A stretch of 64,000 bases of DNA from Clostridiales bacterium (GTDB lineage: Bacteria > Bacillota > Clostridia > Monoglobales > Monoglobaceae), in the NCBI GenBank assembly GCA_019419865.1, contig JAHZIG010000011.1:1-64000 (forward strand), given 5' to 3'. A program made the position numbers and the translations under genes. Positions 8,979 through 18,731 of the stretch are shown in pieces. The notes below the pieces were generated by a model. It had not been told where the DNA came from. It did no database searches and saw only the letters and a program-made list of their open reading frames with translations. Each line of letters opens with the position of its first letter. Positions within the stretch are counted from its first letter, which is position 1.

Positions 8979-9584
8979 ATGATAATAACATACGAACTTC
9001 ACAACAGTCTATACGTCAACCTGACAAATCGATGTTCAAACGCTTGCACATTCTGCGTGAGGACAAAGCACGACAACGTAAACGGCGAGGACGACCTCTG
9101 GCTCGAGCGCGAACCTACGCTGGACGAGATAAAGGCGGACTTTGAAAAGCGGGATCTCGATAAATACGACGCCGTCGTATTCTGCGGCTTCGGCGAGCCG
9201 ACCGAGCGCTTCGACGATTTGATCGCGGTTGCGAAATGGCTCAAATCGAAACATCCCGGAATCAGCATAAGGATAAACACCAACGGACAGGCTAATCTCA
9301 TATGCGGACGAGACGTGACGCCCGAGATGGAGGGCGTTATAGACTGCGTTTCGATAAGTCTTAACGCGGAAAACGCGGAGAAATACCAAAGCCTTTGCCG
9401 CAGCAGATTCGGAGAGGGCGCGTTCGCGGCTTTGCAGGAATTCGCTAAGCTCGCTAAACGTTACGTTCCAGAGGTGGTTTTCTCGGTCGTGGATAAGACC
9501 ATGCCGGACGACGAGATCGAGAACTGCCGCAAGATCGCGGAGGATTGCGGAGTGAAGTTTAGAGTGAGAGCGTATATAGAATGA
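8979..9584 (+). CDS. Radical SAM protein, TatD-associated type
   Basis: A 201-residue radical SAM enzyme. The [4Fe-4S] motif is CSNACTFC (residues 19-26, CxxxCxxC), preceded by LYVNLTNRC; the SAM-binding GFGEPTER follows near residue 70. Length and N-terminus fit the small family usually found beside tatD (tatD_link_rSAM); no tatD is present here. The reaction is unknown. GGAG lies eight bases before the ATG, and a promoter sits 45 bases upstream. Confidence 0.82.
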   Translation: MIITYELHNSLYVNLTNRCSNACTFCVRTKHDNVNGEDDLWLEREPTLDEIKADFEKRDLDKYDAVVFCGFGEPTERFDDLIAVAKWLKSKHPGISIRINTNGQANLICGRDVTPEMEGVIDCVSISLNAENAEKYQSLCRSRFGEGAFAALQEFAKLAKRYVPEVVFSVVDKTMPDDEIENCRKIAEDCGVKFRVRAYIE

Positions 9585-9738
9585 TTTATTGGCGGGAAGC
9601 GTGAATTTATAGGAAAACCGGATCTATATAAAAGATTCAGACTTATCGGCTCGCGATCCCGCCATAATGCCGTCATATTACAAAAACAGAACTGTATGCG
9701 GCGCGCAAGCCGCAAGCTAATAATAAACGGAGGATAAA

Positions 9739-10650
9739 ATGCTCGAATTAAAGGATATAAATATTGACGATAAGGAAATGTTTAACAGATATCTTAAACG
9801 TAAATGCAGTAAGAACTCGGAGTTTACGTTTACCAATTTCTACATGTGGCGCAAGAGCTACGACATGAAATACGCGATAATAGACGACATGCTCTGTATA
9901 ATGCCCCAGCACGCGGGAGGACCGAGGAGCGCGACGTTCCCGATAGGCTTTATAGGCGAAGACGGTAAGGAGCGGGACGTGAGGCCGGTTATCGAGCGGC
10001 TTATGCGGTATTTTGAGGAGACGAACCAGTCGCCGCTGCTTAGGCTGTACGACGAGCAGACCGTACAAAAGCTTATCAAGGCTTTTCCGGGCAGATTCCT
10101 GATCACCGAGGACGTCAACTACGAGGATTACGTCTACGACGTTCAGCAGCTTATAAACCTGAGCGGAAAGAAGTTCCACGGCAAAAAGAATCACGTCAAT
10201 AAATTCAAGAAGACCTACGACTGGGAATATCAGCGAATGACTCCCGATAACAAAGAGGAATGTATCGAGCTCTTCGACGCATGGAGCAGAAATAAAGAGA
10301 TATACGACGAAAAAGGTTTTGAGGAGGAGCTTGAGGCCGTGCATGAGTTGATAAACAATTGGGAGAAGCTGGATATCGTAGGCGGCTGTATACGCGTAGG
10401 CGGAGAGATGGTCGCGTTTTCGTTCGGCGAACCGCTGTGCAAGGATATGGCGGTCATTCATCTCGAACACGCAAATACCGACTATCAGGGTTCGTTTGCG
10501 ATAATGAATCAACAGTTCCTCGAACACGAGTGGTCTGAGTATAAATATGTCAACCGCGAGGAGGACATGGGGATCGAGGGACTCAGAAAGGCGAAGCAGA
10601 GCTATCGCCCGGTCATGATGGTGAAAAAATACGTGGCGACGCCAATGTAG
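9739..10650 (+). CDS. DUF2156 protein (LPG synthase C-terminal-like, GNAT fold)
   Basis: A 303-residue soluble protein of the DUF2156/PF09924 family, related to the catalytic domain of phosphatidylglycerol lysyltransferase (MprF). Visible marks are FTFTNFYMWR near 30, KKFHGKKNHVNKFKK near 145 and GGEMVAFSFGEPL near 220. It lacks the MprF membrane domain; the substrate is not known. GGAGG precedes the ATG. The stop codon TAG (10648-10650) belongs to the left end of repeat R3, so the last codons may have been set by that insertion. Confidence 0.82.
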   Translation: MLELKDINIDDKEMFNRYLKRKCSKNSEFTFTNFYMWRKSYDMKYAIIDDMLCIMPQHAGGPRSATFPIGFIGEDGKERDVRPVIERLMRYFEETNQSPLLRLYDEQTVQKLIKAFPGRFLITEDVNYEDYVYDVQQLINLSGKKFHGKKNHVNKFKKTYDWEYQRMTPDNKEECIELFDAWSRNKEIYDEKGFEEELEAVHELINNWEKLDIVGGCIRVGGEMVAFSFGEPLCKDMAVIHLEHANTDYQGSFAIMNQQFLEHEWSEYKYVNREEDMGIEGLRKAKQSYRPVMMVKKYVATPM

Positions 10651-10812
10651 GGATTAGAGATTAGCGAATAGCGAATAGGAGCGGTTGCGGCGGCTGCAGC
10701 GTTTGGACGGCGGCTTTGGCGGGATTGGAAAACGTATCTCCTTTCCGCCTAAGAAGCCGTTTGGCGCTGAGGAGATGAATTTTTGTTCCTAACTCCTAAT
10801 TCCTATTTTGTT
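10644..10812 (+). repeat. Heptad-ended interspersed repeat R3
   Basis: Starts AATGTAGGGATTAGAGATTAG, shortened here, with GCGAATA units, has the family's central GGAAAACGTATCTCC segment, and ends TAACTCCTAATTCCTATTTTGTT. It overlaps the stop codon of the DUF2156 gene. Confidence 0.75.
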
Positions 10813-10948
10813 GGTTGCGGAAGGTTTCTATGCCGACAAAACGGAGGAGTGGGAGAAAGAGGAAGCAAAGCGTTTCGTTTCGCTTACATAGAGGTTGCTG
10901 GCGGCGCTGTCTCGTAAGCGCCGCGTTTTGAGGTTATAGAGGTTAGAT

Positions 10949-12274
10949 ATGAAATTTTGGGAATATGGAAGTTTAAAAGTTGGGAAGACGGGGAGATACC
11001 TTGTAAACGGCGATAAGCCTTTTTTCTGGTTGGGCGACACCGCCTGGCTGTTGTTCCAAAAGTGCGGCTTGGAGGAAAGCCGCATATATCTGAAGAACAG
11101 GCGGGATAAAGGATTTACCGTGATACAGGCGGTTTTGATCCCGTCGGTTCCCGAGGCGAGTATTAAATCCGGGATCTCGGTAGACGAGCTTGACGTGAGA
11201 ACTCCGGAGTACTGGGAACATTGCGATAGGATAATACGGACGGCGGAAGAGCTCGGAATGTATATGGCGCTTCTGCCGGCTTGGGGTTCTTTGGTAAAGA
11301 GCGGAACTTTGAACTTGGATAATATCGAAGAATATATGCTCTTTCTGTCAGAGAGATATAAAGATAACCCCAATATAATTTGGCTTTTAGGCGGAGATAT
11401 ACGCGCGGCGGGTTATGAAGAATTGTATAATAAGGCGGGGAGAATCTTGAAAGAGCGCGATCCCGACAAGCTTATAGGCTATCATCCTTTTGGACGCACT
11501 TCGTCCTCGATGTGGTTTCACGACGCCGAATGGCTGGACTTTAATATGTTCCAATCCGGACATCGCCGTTACGACCAGGCCGATCTTGGGAAGTGGGACG
11601 ACAATAGCCGGAGCGAAAGTTTTTTCGGAGAAGACAACTGGAAATACGTAGACAGAGACCTTAGTCGATCGCCGCTCAAACCGACGGTCGACGGAGAGCC
11701 GTCCTACGAATGGATACCGCAGGGGCTCCACGACCCGAACGAACCGTACTGGCAGGCCCAAGACGTCCGGCGTTACGCGTATTGGTCGGTATTTCAGGGC
11801 GCGATGGGACATACTTACGGCGATAACGCGATAATGCAGTTCTACCGCGGCGGTTCTGATAACGGAAATTACGGAGTTAAGGAAAGCTGGCGCGAATCTC
11901 TGCACCATTCCGGCTCGGGGCAGACGGGTTATCTGAGACGGCTTATGGAGTCGGTCGACTATCAGAGCGGAGCGCCGGCGGAAGAAGCGCTCGCGTCGGG
12001 ACAAAAGGAAAAATACGAACGCGTATCCGTTTTTGCCGGCGAAGATTTCATGTTTGCGTATACGTATTCGGGAAAACCGTTCGAGCTCGATATAAGCGCT
12101 CTAAAGCCCGAGCGTTTGGGAACGTACTGGCTCGACCCTTCGACCGGTATATACAGCTACGCCGGAGACGTCGAGACCAAAAGCGTCGCGCGGTTTACTC
12201 CGCCAAAGCGGTATTCGGACGCAAACGACTGGGTTCTGGTTCTGCGTAAGCCGCGCGCGGAAGCGGAGGAATAA
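10949..12274 (+). CDS. Apiosidase-like glycoside hydrolase (GH140/DUF4038)
   Basis: A 441-residue enzyme with a DUF4038 barrel and a C-terminal PF12904-like beta domain (about 360-440, with LGTYWLDPSTG). GH140 members such as those of Bacteroides remove apiose from rhamnogalacturonan II. Seen: GDKPFFWLGDTAW near 24, IIWLLGGD near 140 and VDGEPSYEW near 247; the Asp and Glu in the last two are likely catalytic residues. There is no signal peptide, so it should work inside the cell on imported oligosaccharides. The upstream signal is a modest AGAGGTTAG. It fits the pectin theme of the window. Confidence 0.82.
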   Translation: MKFWEYGSLKVGKTGRYLVNGDKPFFWLGDTAWLLFQKCGLEESRIYLKNRRDKGFTVIQAVLIPSVPEASIKSGISVDELDVRTPEYWEHCDRIIRTAEELGMYMALLPAWGSLVKSGTLNLDNIEEYMLFLSERYKDNPNIIWLLGGDIRAAGYEELYNKAGRILKERDPDKLIGYHPFGRTSSSMWFHDAEWLDFNMFQSGHRRYDQADLGKWDDNSRSESFFGEDNWKYVDRDLSRSPLKPTVDGEPSYEWIPQGLHDPNEPYWQAQDVRRYAYWSVFQGAMGHTYGDNAIMQFYRGGSDNGNYGVKESWRESLHHSGSGQTGYLRRLMESVDYQSGAPAEEALASGQKEKYERVSVFAGEDFMFAYTYSGKPFELDISALKPERLGTYWLDPSTGIYSYAGDVETKSVARFTPPKRYSDANDWVLVLRKPRAEAEE

Positions 12275-12587
12275 GGTTAATTAGAATATTGCGGTATGAG
12301 TCCGTAAATGAAACGCAGCCGGAGCATTAAATTCCGGCCGCGCTAATTTTTGTTGAACTTTCTAAATATTTAACTTACGGAACGCGGAAGACGAATATAT
12401 CCGGATATCGTCTCGTAAGGCGAGGCGTTCGGGGTCTATTCGGCGTTTTGCGTAAACTCCAAAATGACGGTATAATCTAAGTTGTTTTTGCAGGCTGAAC
12501 GCCGTTCGCGCGGCGCGTCAAATTTTCGGATATGGCTAAGCCGCAAATTTGCTCAAAAGCTTTTTGCGCCCCGTTTGTAAACATTCC
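12275..12587 (+). other. Convergent intergenic region
   Basis: Lies between the GH140-like gene and the leftward nucleotidyltransferase gene. A hairpin GCCGGA (12318-12323) / TCCGGC (12333-12338), with ATTTTTG eight bases later, may end rightward transcription. No gene or RNA is recognisable. Confidence 0.4.
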
Positions 12588-13460
12588 TTATTCCGCGCGT
12601 TCGTAATCTCCGCTGTCGATCATCTCCTGTATCGCGCGTCTTACTTCCGGCATATCCTCGCGGTAGGTCATACCGTACCATCTGTCGTGATTGGGGAGAA
12701 CCTTAACGGTCGCTTTTCCATCTGCTATCATGTCGCCGACCGCCTCGGGGAGCAGGTATTCGCCCTTGCTCAGGTCGCCGGTGTCTAAAAACTTTTTAAA
12801 TCCTGACTCCAGTTCGTCGAATATCATAGGAGTGAACCCCCAGATATTCATCGACACCACTGTGTCCTCCGGCAGTTTCGTCCATGTCTCGCCGTCGTCC
12901 TCGGTGAAGCTCATATCTTTGATTTTCTTCCTTTCGACGATGCTTTTTAGCATACCGTCCTCGACCTCGCATATGCCTCGCGCTACCGTTCCGTTCTGGG
13001 AAAGCGTGTTTTTAAGGTCGTAGCAGACCATTGCGAACTCGTTCGGGGCGCAGTTTAAAAGATGCTTATGCAGGCCGCCGAACGCGTTTTTGCCGTAGTA
13101 GTCGTCGGCGTTTATTATCGCGAACGGCTCGTTTATCACGTTCCTGCAGCAGAGCAGAGCCTGACCCGTGCCGAGCGGTTTGACCCTGTCGGCAGGAAGT
13201 CCGGCTATTCCCTCCATAGTTTGGAACACGTATTCGACCTCGACGCCTTCGGGAACGCGCTTTCCTATCGTTTCGGAAAACGTCTCGTACATCTCCGGCT
13301 TGATGATGAAAACGACTTTGTTAAATCCCGAACGTACGGCGTCCTCGACCGAGAAATCGAGCAGAACTCTGCCGCCCGGCTCTACCGCTTCCATTTGCTT
13401 TAAGCCTCCGAATCTCGAGCCCATACCGGCCGCAAGTATTACAAGCGTTATTTTTTTCAT
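12588..13460 (-). CDS. Sugar-nucleotide nucleotidyltransferase
   Basis: A 290-residue NTP_transferase protein that would join NTP and a sugar 1-phosphate. The N-terminal signature LVILAAGMGSRFGGLKQ binds the nucleotide, followed by GTGQALLC near residue 97 and NADDYYG near 118 with the metal-binding Asp. It has no left-handed helix domain of the GlmU type. Best match is a glucose-1-phosphate-type nucleotidyltransferase; the sugar is not readable. AAGGAGT precedes the ATG. The downstream gene on this strand is the convergent-facing GH140 gene, so it is probably transcribed alone. Confidence 0.82.
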   Translation of the reverse strand: MKKITLVILAAGMGSRFGGLKQMEAVEPGGRVLLDFSVEDAVRSGFNKVVFIIKPEMYETFSETIGKRVPEGVEVEYVFQTMEGIAGLPADRVKPLGTGQALLCCRNVINEPFAIINADDYYGKNAFGGLHKHLLNCAPNEFAMVCYDLKNTLSQNGTVARGICEVEDGMLKSIVERKKIKDMSFTEDDGETWTKLPEDTVVSMNIWGFTPMIFDELESGFKKFLDTGDLSKGEYLLPEAVGDMIADGKATVKVLPNHDRWYGMTYREDMPEVRRAIQEMIDSGDYERAE

Positions 13461-13527
13461 TTTGTTTCACTCCTTTTGGGATAAGCGTGGGTATTTTTAA
13501 GATAATAATCGATTCATAAATCAATAT

Positions 13528-13562
13528 AAGCAAAAACGCCGCGCAAATAAAATGCGCGGCGT
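13528..13562 (-). terminator. Intrinsic terminator of rny
   Basis: Stem ACGCCGCGC (13536-13544) / GCGCGGCGT (13554-13562); on the minus strand TTTTGCTTATATTG follows. It is just past the rny stop. Confidence 0.8.
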
Positions 13563-13574
13563 CGTATCAGCAGT

Positions 13575-15155
13575 TTATTTCGCGTATTCTATAGCTCTGA
13601 GTTCGCGTATAACATTGACTTTTATCTGACCGGGATATTCCATGCTGTCCTCGATCTTTTTAACGATCTCTTTCGCCATTAATACGGTCTCATCGTCGTT
13701 TACAACGTCCGCTTTGACCATGATCCTTACTTCGCGTCCCGCTTGGATCGCGTACGAACGCTCTACGCCCTCGAACGAATTGGAGATCTCCTCGAGCTGT
13801 TCGAGTCTCTTGATATAGCTCTCTAAGTTCTCGCGTCTCGCTCCCGGCCTCGCCGCGGAAATTCCGTCGGCCGCCTGAACGAGGCAAGCTTCTATCGAGT
13901 TAGGCTCGATGTCGCCGTGGTGCGCGAGTATCGCGTGAACGACCTTGCCGTTTTCTTTATATTTCTTGGCTATATCTCCGCCGATGGTAACGTGCGACCC
14001 CTCGACCTCGTGGTCTACGGCCTTGCCGATATCGTGAAGCAGTCCGGCGCGCTTTGCGAGAGCTACGTCCGCGCCGAGCTCCGCCGCCATCAAGCCGGCT
14101 ATATGAGACACCTCGATCGAATGTTGAAGGACGTTCTGCCCGTAGCTGGTTCTGTATTTAAGTCTTCCCAGCAGCTTTATTATCTCGGGGTGCAGTCCGT
14201 GTACGTTAGTCTCGAACGCGGCTTTTTCGCCTTCGTGCTTGATTATCTGATTTACCTCTTTTTTGGATTTTTCATACATCTCTTCGATCCTGCCCGGATG
14301 TATTCTTCCGTCGGCTATCAACTTTTCGAGAGAGCGTCTCGCTATCTCGCGTTTTACGGGATCGAAGCCCGACAGAACGACCGCCTCCGGAGTATCGTCG
14401 ATTATGAGATCGATACCGGTAAGCGTTTCAAGCGTTCTTATGTTTCTGCCCTCGCGGCCTATTATACGGCCTTTCATCTCGTCGTTAGGCACTTGCACGA
14501 CGGATACCGTGGTCTCGGTGACGTGATCGGCCGCGCAGCGCTGGATGGCTCCGGTTATTATGTTCTTGGCCTTCTGTTCGGCCTCTTCCTTAGCCTGCTC
14601 CTCGACGCTCTTGATAAGCAGAGCCGCGTCGTGCTTGACGTCGTTTCTTACCTCATCGAGCAACATATCCTTAGCCTGAGACGCGGTCATTCCGCTTATC
14701 TTCTCAAGCTGGGCGATCTGAAGTTTTTTAACGCGCTCGACCTCGGCCAACTCTTCCTCGGCTTGGTTCAGCTTTTTGTGGATCTGCTCTTCTTTTCTCT
14801 CGAGCAAGGAGTTCTTTTTATCTATTGTATCCTCTTTTTGCTGTACTCTTCTCTCCTGCCTCTGCAGTTCGTTCCTTCTGTCCTTGATCTCTTTTTCCAG
14901 TTCATTTCTTGATTTATGTATTTCTTCTTTTGCTTCCAAAAGTTTTTCTTTTTTTATGTTCTCGGAATCTTTTTCCGCCTTGTCGTTCGCTTCGTCTATG
15001 ATACGCTGAGCTTCTTCTTCCGCGCTGCCTATCTTGAGCTCGGCGAACTTTTTCCTATATGAATAGCCGTATCTGAAAGAAAGAAACGACGCGGCCGCCG
15101 CTATTATCAGCATAGCTATCACTATTAATACAACACCTAAAGTACCTATATTCAA
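13575..15155 (-). CDS. rny: Ribonuclease Y
   Basis: The membrane-anchored endoribonuclease that starts mRNA decay in Gram-positive bacteria. The 526 residues match the family length: a transmembrane helix (about 5-26), a long charged coiled coil (30-190), a KH domain with [15 protein letters not shown] (near 230) and an HD domain with [10 protein letters not shown] (near 370). The start codon is TTG at 15155, with GGGAGG only three bases upstream; no better start keeps the helix. A clear promoter sits 155 bases upstream. Confidence 0.97.
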   Translation of the reverse strand: MNIGTLGVVLIVIAMLIIAAAASFLSFRYGYSYRKKFAELKIGSAEEEAQRIIDEANDKAEKDSENIKKEKLLEAKEEIHKSRNELEKEIKDRRNELQRQERRVQQKEDTIDKKNSLLERKEEQIHKKLNQAEEELAEVERVKKLQIAQLEKISGMTASQAKDMLLDEVRNDVKHDAALLIKSVEEQAKEEAEQKAKNIITGAIQRCAADHVTETTVSVVQVPNDEMKGRIIGREGRNIRTLETLTGIDLIIDDTPEAVVLSGFDPVKREIARRSLEKLIADGRIHPGRIEEMYEKSKKEVNQIIKHEGEKAAFETNVHGLHPEIIKLLGRLKYRTSYGQNVLQHSIEVSHIAGLMAAELGADVALAKRAGLLHDIGKAVDHEVEGSHVTIGGDIAKKYKENGKVVHAILAHHGDIEPNSIEACLVQAADGISAARPGARRENLESYIKRLEQLEEISNSFEGVERSYAIQAGREVRIMVKADVVNDDETVLMAKEIVKKIEDSMEYPGQIKVNVIRELRAIEYAK

Positions 15156-15309
15156 GCGCCTCCCATCCTAATTATTTATACTTGAAACTCTTAACTTTTA
15201 AACCCGTAAGGCCGGTTTAATCCATTCAAGTACATTGAAAATATATATCTGAAAACATACAAGTATCAAGAAACTTAGAGTGAATAGTAAAGCATAAATT
15301 CACGATTTA

Positions 15310-15338
15310 ATTATACACAGTTTTTGCTTAAAAGTCAA
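15310..15338 (-). promoter_or_regulatory. rny promoter
   Basis: On the minus strand TTGACT (15333-15338), 17 bases, TATAAT (15310-15315). The leader is about 150 bases. Confidence 0.8.
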
Positions 15339-15654
15339 TATATTTGTATACAAATCATTAAAATTGATACGCAAACGTAAATTGATGAAAAATCCACCGA
15401 ATTTCAATAGCTGAAATCAATGTTACGCCTCCGGGGCGAAGCCGAAAGCTAAGCGGCTGTCGGCGTCTTTTCATGGAGCGCAAGGCGCTTGTGGAGCGAG
15501 GCCGACTTTTGCAATATTTTTAACTTATTGCTAAATGTTTATAGGCGTTTTCGCATCTTAAAATACGATTTATGGAATGTTGATTCGAGCGTTTTAGGAA
15601 GACGGATATTTTTAAAAATCCCAAAATTTTTTATAAAAAATCTACAAAAAAGGC

Positions 15655-15683
15655 TTGACAATTAAAAAGAAAGCTGTTATAAT
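15655..15683 (+). promoter_or_regulatory. Promoter of the large RNA candidate
   Basis: TTGACA (15655-15660), exactly 17 bases, TATAAT (15678-15683): a consensus promoter with no protein gene directly behind it. Confidence 0.85.
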
Positions 15684-15941
15684 GTAATCACAAAGAAGAA
15701 AGGTAAGTAAACACAGATATAATAATAAAAATTATATTTCTTTACTTAACGAGTATTTTTTGTAAGGCTTATAATAAAAAGATATTGCTGTTTGCAAAAT
15801 GAGCTTTATCTTTCGTAGTAAGCTAATATAAAACACTTTGAGACGTTTTCCTTAAAGGCCGTTATTTTAAGATACGATCTACTAAAAAGATCAAGTTTTA
15901 TATACCGGCGGAGGAAAGTATTTTAACTGGAGGTGGTCGAA

Positions 15942-15998
15942 GTGTTTTATGATGAATCAGAAACGCCGCTCCACCTTAACTTCAGCTACTTGGCGTAA
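15942..15998 (+). CDS. Possible 18-codon ORF within the large RNA
   Basis: A GTG at 15942 has GGAGG eight bases upstream and opens an 18-residue frame (start M/V-FYDESETPLH, end FSYLA) with TAA at 15996. The same bases form a long hairpin, so the GGAGG may be part of RNA structure and not a translation signal. No relative is recognised. Confidence 0.25.
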   Translation: MFYDESETPLHLNFSYLA

Positions 15999-16918
15999 GC
16001 CGTATCTACAAAGTGAGCCGGATTCATGAGAACAACTTACAATTCGGTATATAAGCTTATACGAGAACAACTCCAAGCTATTGAATATTTCACTGTTATA
16101 TACGGCTAAAGAACAGTTAGACTGAAAAGTCTAAAAACGTATATAATATGTTTTTGATTATAGAAACTGGCTTTAAAAAGCGCCGAGTTTCGGAAGTGGA
16201 CGTAGATTCGAGAGTTTTGCTAAAGAGAAAGGCAAAATGATAAACATGTTTAAGGTATATTAAAAATATACCGAAACAAGGATGTTTGATTACGAGGTTC
16301 GGTTTGAGATAGGGTTTTAAATACTTACAGGGGTCGCTTGTAAAGTTTAAAATACCGACGACGATCAAAAAAATCGATGATAAGAGATCGAAACTTAGCG
16401 GTTGTCGTAATCTCAAATTAAAGATTATTCTAAATAAATCTGCGATACGTCGAAAATATAAAAACGTACGGTATGCGCGGATCGGATCGTAATAAATATC
16501 CTGCGAAACTATAATATATAGAAGTAGCGGTTTAATAGAATTTACAAAGGTTTTGGCAGTGAAGATGGTAGATAAATACCATGTATTTCAGATTCGGAGT
16601 TATTGATTACCTTTAAAGGGAAGCTCAGGATAGAATATATATTTAACAAGGGTATATATTTGAGAGAATTATATGGATGTTGTATTAAGAATAAAGAATA
16701 TAAGAGAAGAGGTTCATATAATACGTCCTAAAGTTTTCCGTATCGAGTATCTTTATTGTAAGGTAGAGAGTGAGATAAATACAAAATGAGTTGTATTGTG
16801 AGACAATAAACGATACGTTTGACGTTCCGGATAATATAGATTTCGGAAATGGATAATCTGAGTTATAGAAATACAAAGATCACTGTTTAGCGAGTGGTAA
16901 TTCAAGAATTCATTATAT

Positions 16919-16948
16919 GAGACGGCTGGTCTGGCCGTCTCTTTTTTT
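16919..16948 (+). terminator. Intrinsic terminator of the large RNA candidate
   Basis: Stem GAGACGGC (16919-16926) / GCCGTCTC (16934-16941) followed by seven T. Confidence 0.9.
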
Positions 16949-17246
16949 GAGCCAATAACTCGACCGGCGCGCCGCAAGCTGAGAACCTGTGAAATTGAGA
17001 ACGCGCAAGTCAATAAGATAGAAAACCAAGAGCGCGACAAACCGGAGAGCGGGCAGGCCGATAGCGGGGCAAGTAAAGAATATGGCGAGTCAAAAAAGAT
17101 GGCAAGAGCGTACCGGGCAAGAACACAGCGAGACGCGCGTTATTAACAGAATGGAATGCGTTTGGCGGAATGATCAGATAAAGCAATGGATAAATGCAGA
17201 TAGCCATATCTGTTAGTTTATTCGGTATAAAACTCTAAAAAATACG

Positions 17247-17275
17247 TTTACAAGCAGTATAGGCTGTTATATAAT
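17247..17275 (+). promoter_or_regulatory. Promoter of the transglutaminase-like gene
   Basis: TTTACA (17247-17252), 17 bases, TATAAT (17270-17275), 44 bases before the start codon. Confidence 0.7.
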
Positions 17276-17319
17276 AGATTTGTGGTACATCAATATAAAA
17301 AATAAACAGGAGAATAATT

Positions 17320-18675
17320 ATGAAAAAAACAACAGTATTTATAGTCGGCATTATTATAACGTTTATGAGTTTTGTACAGGTGTTTGCAGAAGATGCGACT
17401 ATGGCCGCACGAACTGAATTCCAGATGCAAGAGGAATATATTCTTCCGACAGCATTGTATGACTTTTCTCAAGATGAGGCAGATAATCAAATTGAACTTT
17501 TGGCCTTAAATTCCGAAGCGGTTTCCGCTGAAATAAATAATATATTAACCACAGTTAAAGATGACATGACAGATGTCGAAAAAGCCCTGGTCGTACATGA
17601 CTATATGGCGTTAAATTATAAATACGATTATGATAATTATTTAAACGATACAATTCCCTTCGAGTCGTATAGGATGGACGGTCTTTTAACAAATAAAACA
17701 GGAGTATGCCAAGCATATGCAGAAACATATAAATATATTATGAATTTATTGGGAATAGACTGTGTGGTAGTTTCAAGCGATTCCATGAACCATGCATGGA
17801 ATATAATAAAAATTAACAACGAGTGGTATCATGTTGATGTTACATGGGACGATCCTGTATACGATCGTATCGGTAGAGCGCGACACGAATATTTTTTACT
17901 CAGCGACAGCGAGATAAAAAATAGAGAGCATTATGGGTGGACTACCAATGTTACAGCGGATGATACGACATATGATGATTATTTTTGGAAGGATATAGAT
18001 TCTGCAATTATAATAAAAGATGGATATATATTTTATGTAGATGATCTTGGGATACGGAAAAAAACCGGGTTTAACGGTATATCCGAAATAATTTATCCGA
18101 TGTTTAATGTTTTTTGGGAGGTGAAAGATAAGGAGGGATCTTTTTGGGTAGGCACATTCTCTGGGTTAGGTTATTATAATGACCGGCTATATTTTAATAC
18201 TACGAATAGCATATGTTCCATAGATTTAAACGGTAGCGATTATAAAAAGCTCATATCTGTTGATACTTCAAAAATGGATATTTATGGATTGTATATGAAC
18301 GGCTCTACAATTACTTTCGGCATGATGCCTGATCCTAACAGTAAGGAAAATATAGCATATATATACGATCTTGAAAACAAGATGGAGCAACAGCCGATAG
18401 AAATAGAACTCGTGTCGGCAAGCGCCGCAAACGGATCAATCGAAGTTAATTTTAAAAACTTGTCTAATTATACGCAGACTTTCGATGCAATGTGCGCTAC
18501 ATATGACGGCAATAATTGTTTAAAAGATATTGAGGTACTTCAAATAAAAATTAACAATAATTCGTCAGTAGAAACGACATTTGCATTCGATACAAGTTGG
18601 AGCTCATATAAAATATTTGCATGGGATAGCGCAAAAAATATAATTCCATTGGCAGAATGCATGGAAAGCAAATAA
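17320..18675 (+). CDS. Secreted transglutaminase-like protein
   Basis: A 451-residue protein with a signal peptide (residues 1-24, ending VFAED). Residues 70-200 form a transglutaminase/protease-like fold: the catalytic Cys in TGVCQAYAETY (near 128), His in MNHAWNIIKI (near 154) and Asp in HVDVTWDD (near 168). Such domains act as cysteine peptidases or cross-linkers of surface proteins. The remaining C-terminal part looks like beta-repeat sequence with no clear family. Codon use is much more AT-rich than in the pectinesterase 57 bases downstream, which suggests a different origin. AGGAG precedes the ATG. Confidence 0.82.
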   Translation: MKKTTVFIVGIIITFMSFVQVFAEDATMAARTEFQMQEEYILPTALYDFSQDEADNQIELLALNSEAVSAEINNILTTVKDDMTDVEKALVVHDYMALNYKYDYDNYLNDTIPFESYRMDGLLTNKTGVCQAYAETYKYIMNLLGIDCVVVSSDSMNHAWNIIKINNEWYHVDVTWDDPVYDRIGRARHEYFLLSDSEIKNREHYGWTTNVTADDTTYDDYFWKDIDSAIIIKDGYIFYVDDLGIRKKTGFNGISEIIYPMFNVFWEVKDKEGSFWVGTFSGLGYYNDRLYFNTTNSICSIDLNGSDYKKLISVDTSKMDIYGLYMNGSTITFGMMPDPNSKENIAYIYDLENKMEQQPIEIELVSASAANGSIEVNFKNLSNYTQTFDAMCATYDGNNCLKDIEVLQIKINNNSSVETTFAFDTSWSSYKIFAWDSAKNIIPLAECMESK

Positions 18676-18731
18676 AAGCAGAACTATGTTGTATCTGAAT
18701 TATAAATTAACAAAATTAGGGGGTTAGGGAT

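Larger units (their letters stand above)
15690..16948 (+). ncRNA. Candidate large structured noncoding RNA, about 1.26 kb
   Basis: The unit is bounded by a consensus promoter and a strong terminator, and no plus-strand ORF of 60 codons occurs in it. It is AT-rich compared with the flanking genes and full of local stems: AAGTAAA/TTTACTT around TATAAT/ATTATA (15705-15750); GGAGGTGG/CCACCTT enclosing GTGTTT/AAACGC (15929-15977); TTAGACT-GAAA-AGTCTAA with a GNRA-type loop (near 16116-16133); GAAACT/AGTTTC (16163-16191); GTTTTGC/GGCAAAAT (16213-16239); GGTATAT/ATATACC (16253-16272). GAGAACAACT occurs twice, 36 bases apart (near 16028 and 16064). I cannot place it in a known class such as GOLLD, ROOL or OLE. 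A decayed AT-rich region is the main alternative. Confidence 0.6.

Noticed and set aside
16117..16416. Minus-strand 99-codon frame inside the large RNA candidate
   Set aside because: No ribosome site, no recognisable domain, and promoter and terminator signals are on the other strand.
16950..17144. Plus-strand open stretch with a charged, protein-like translation after the RNA terminator
   Set aside because: It has no start codon with a ribosome site and shows no family; composition alone could explain it.
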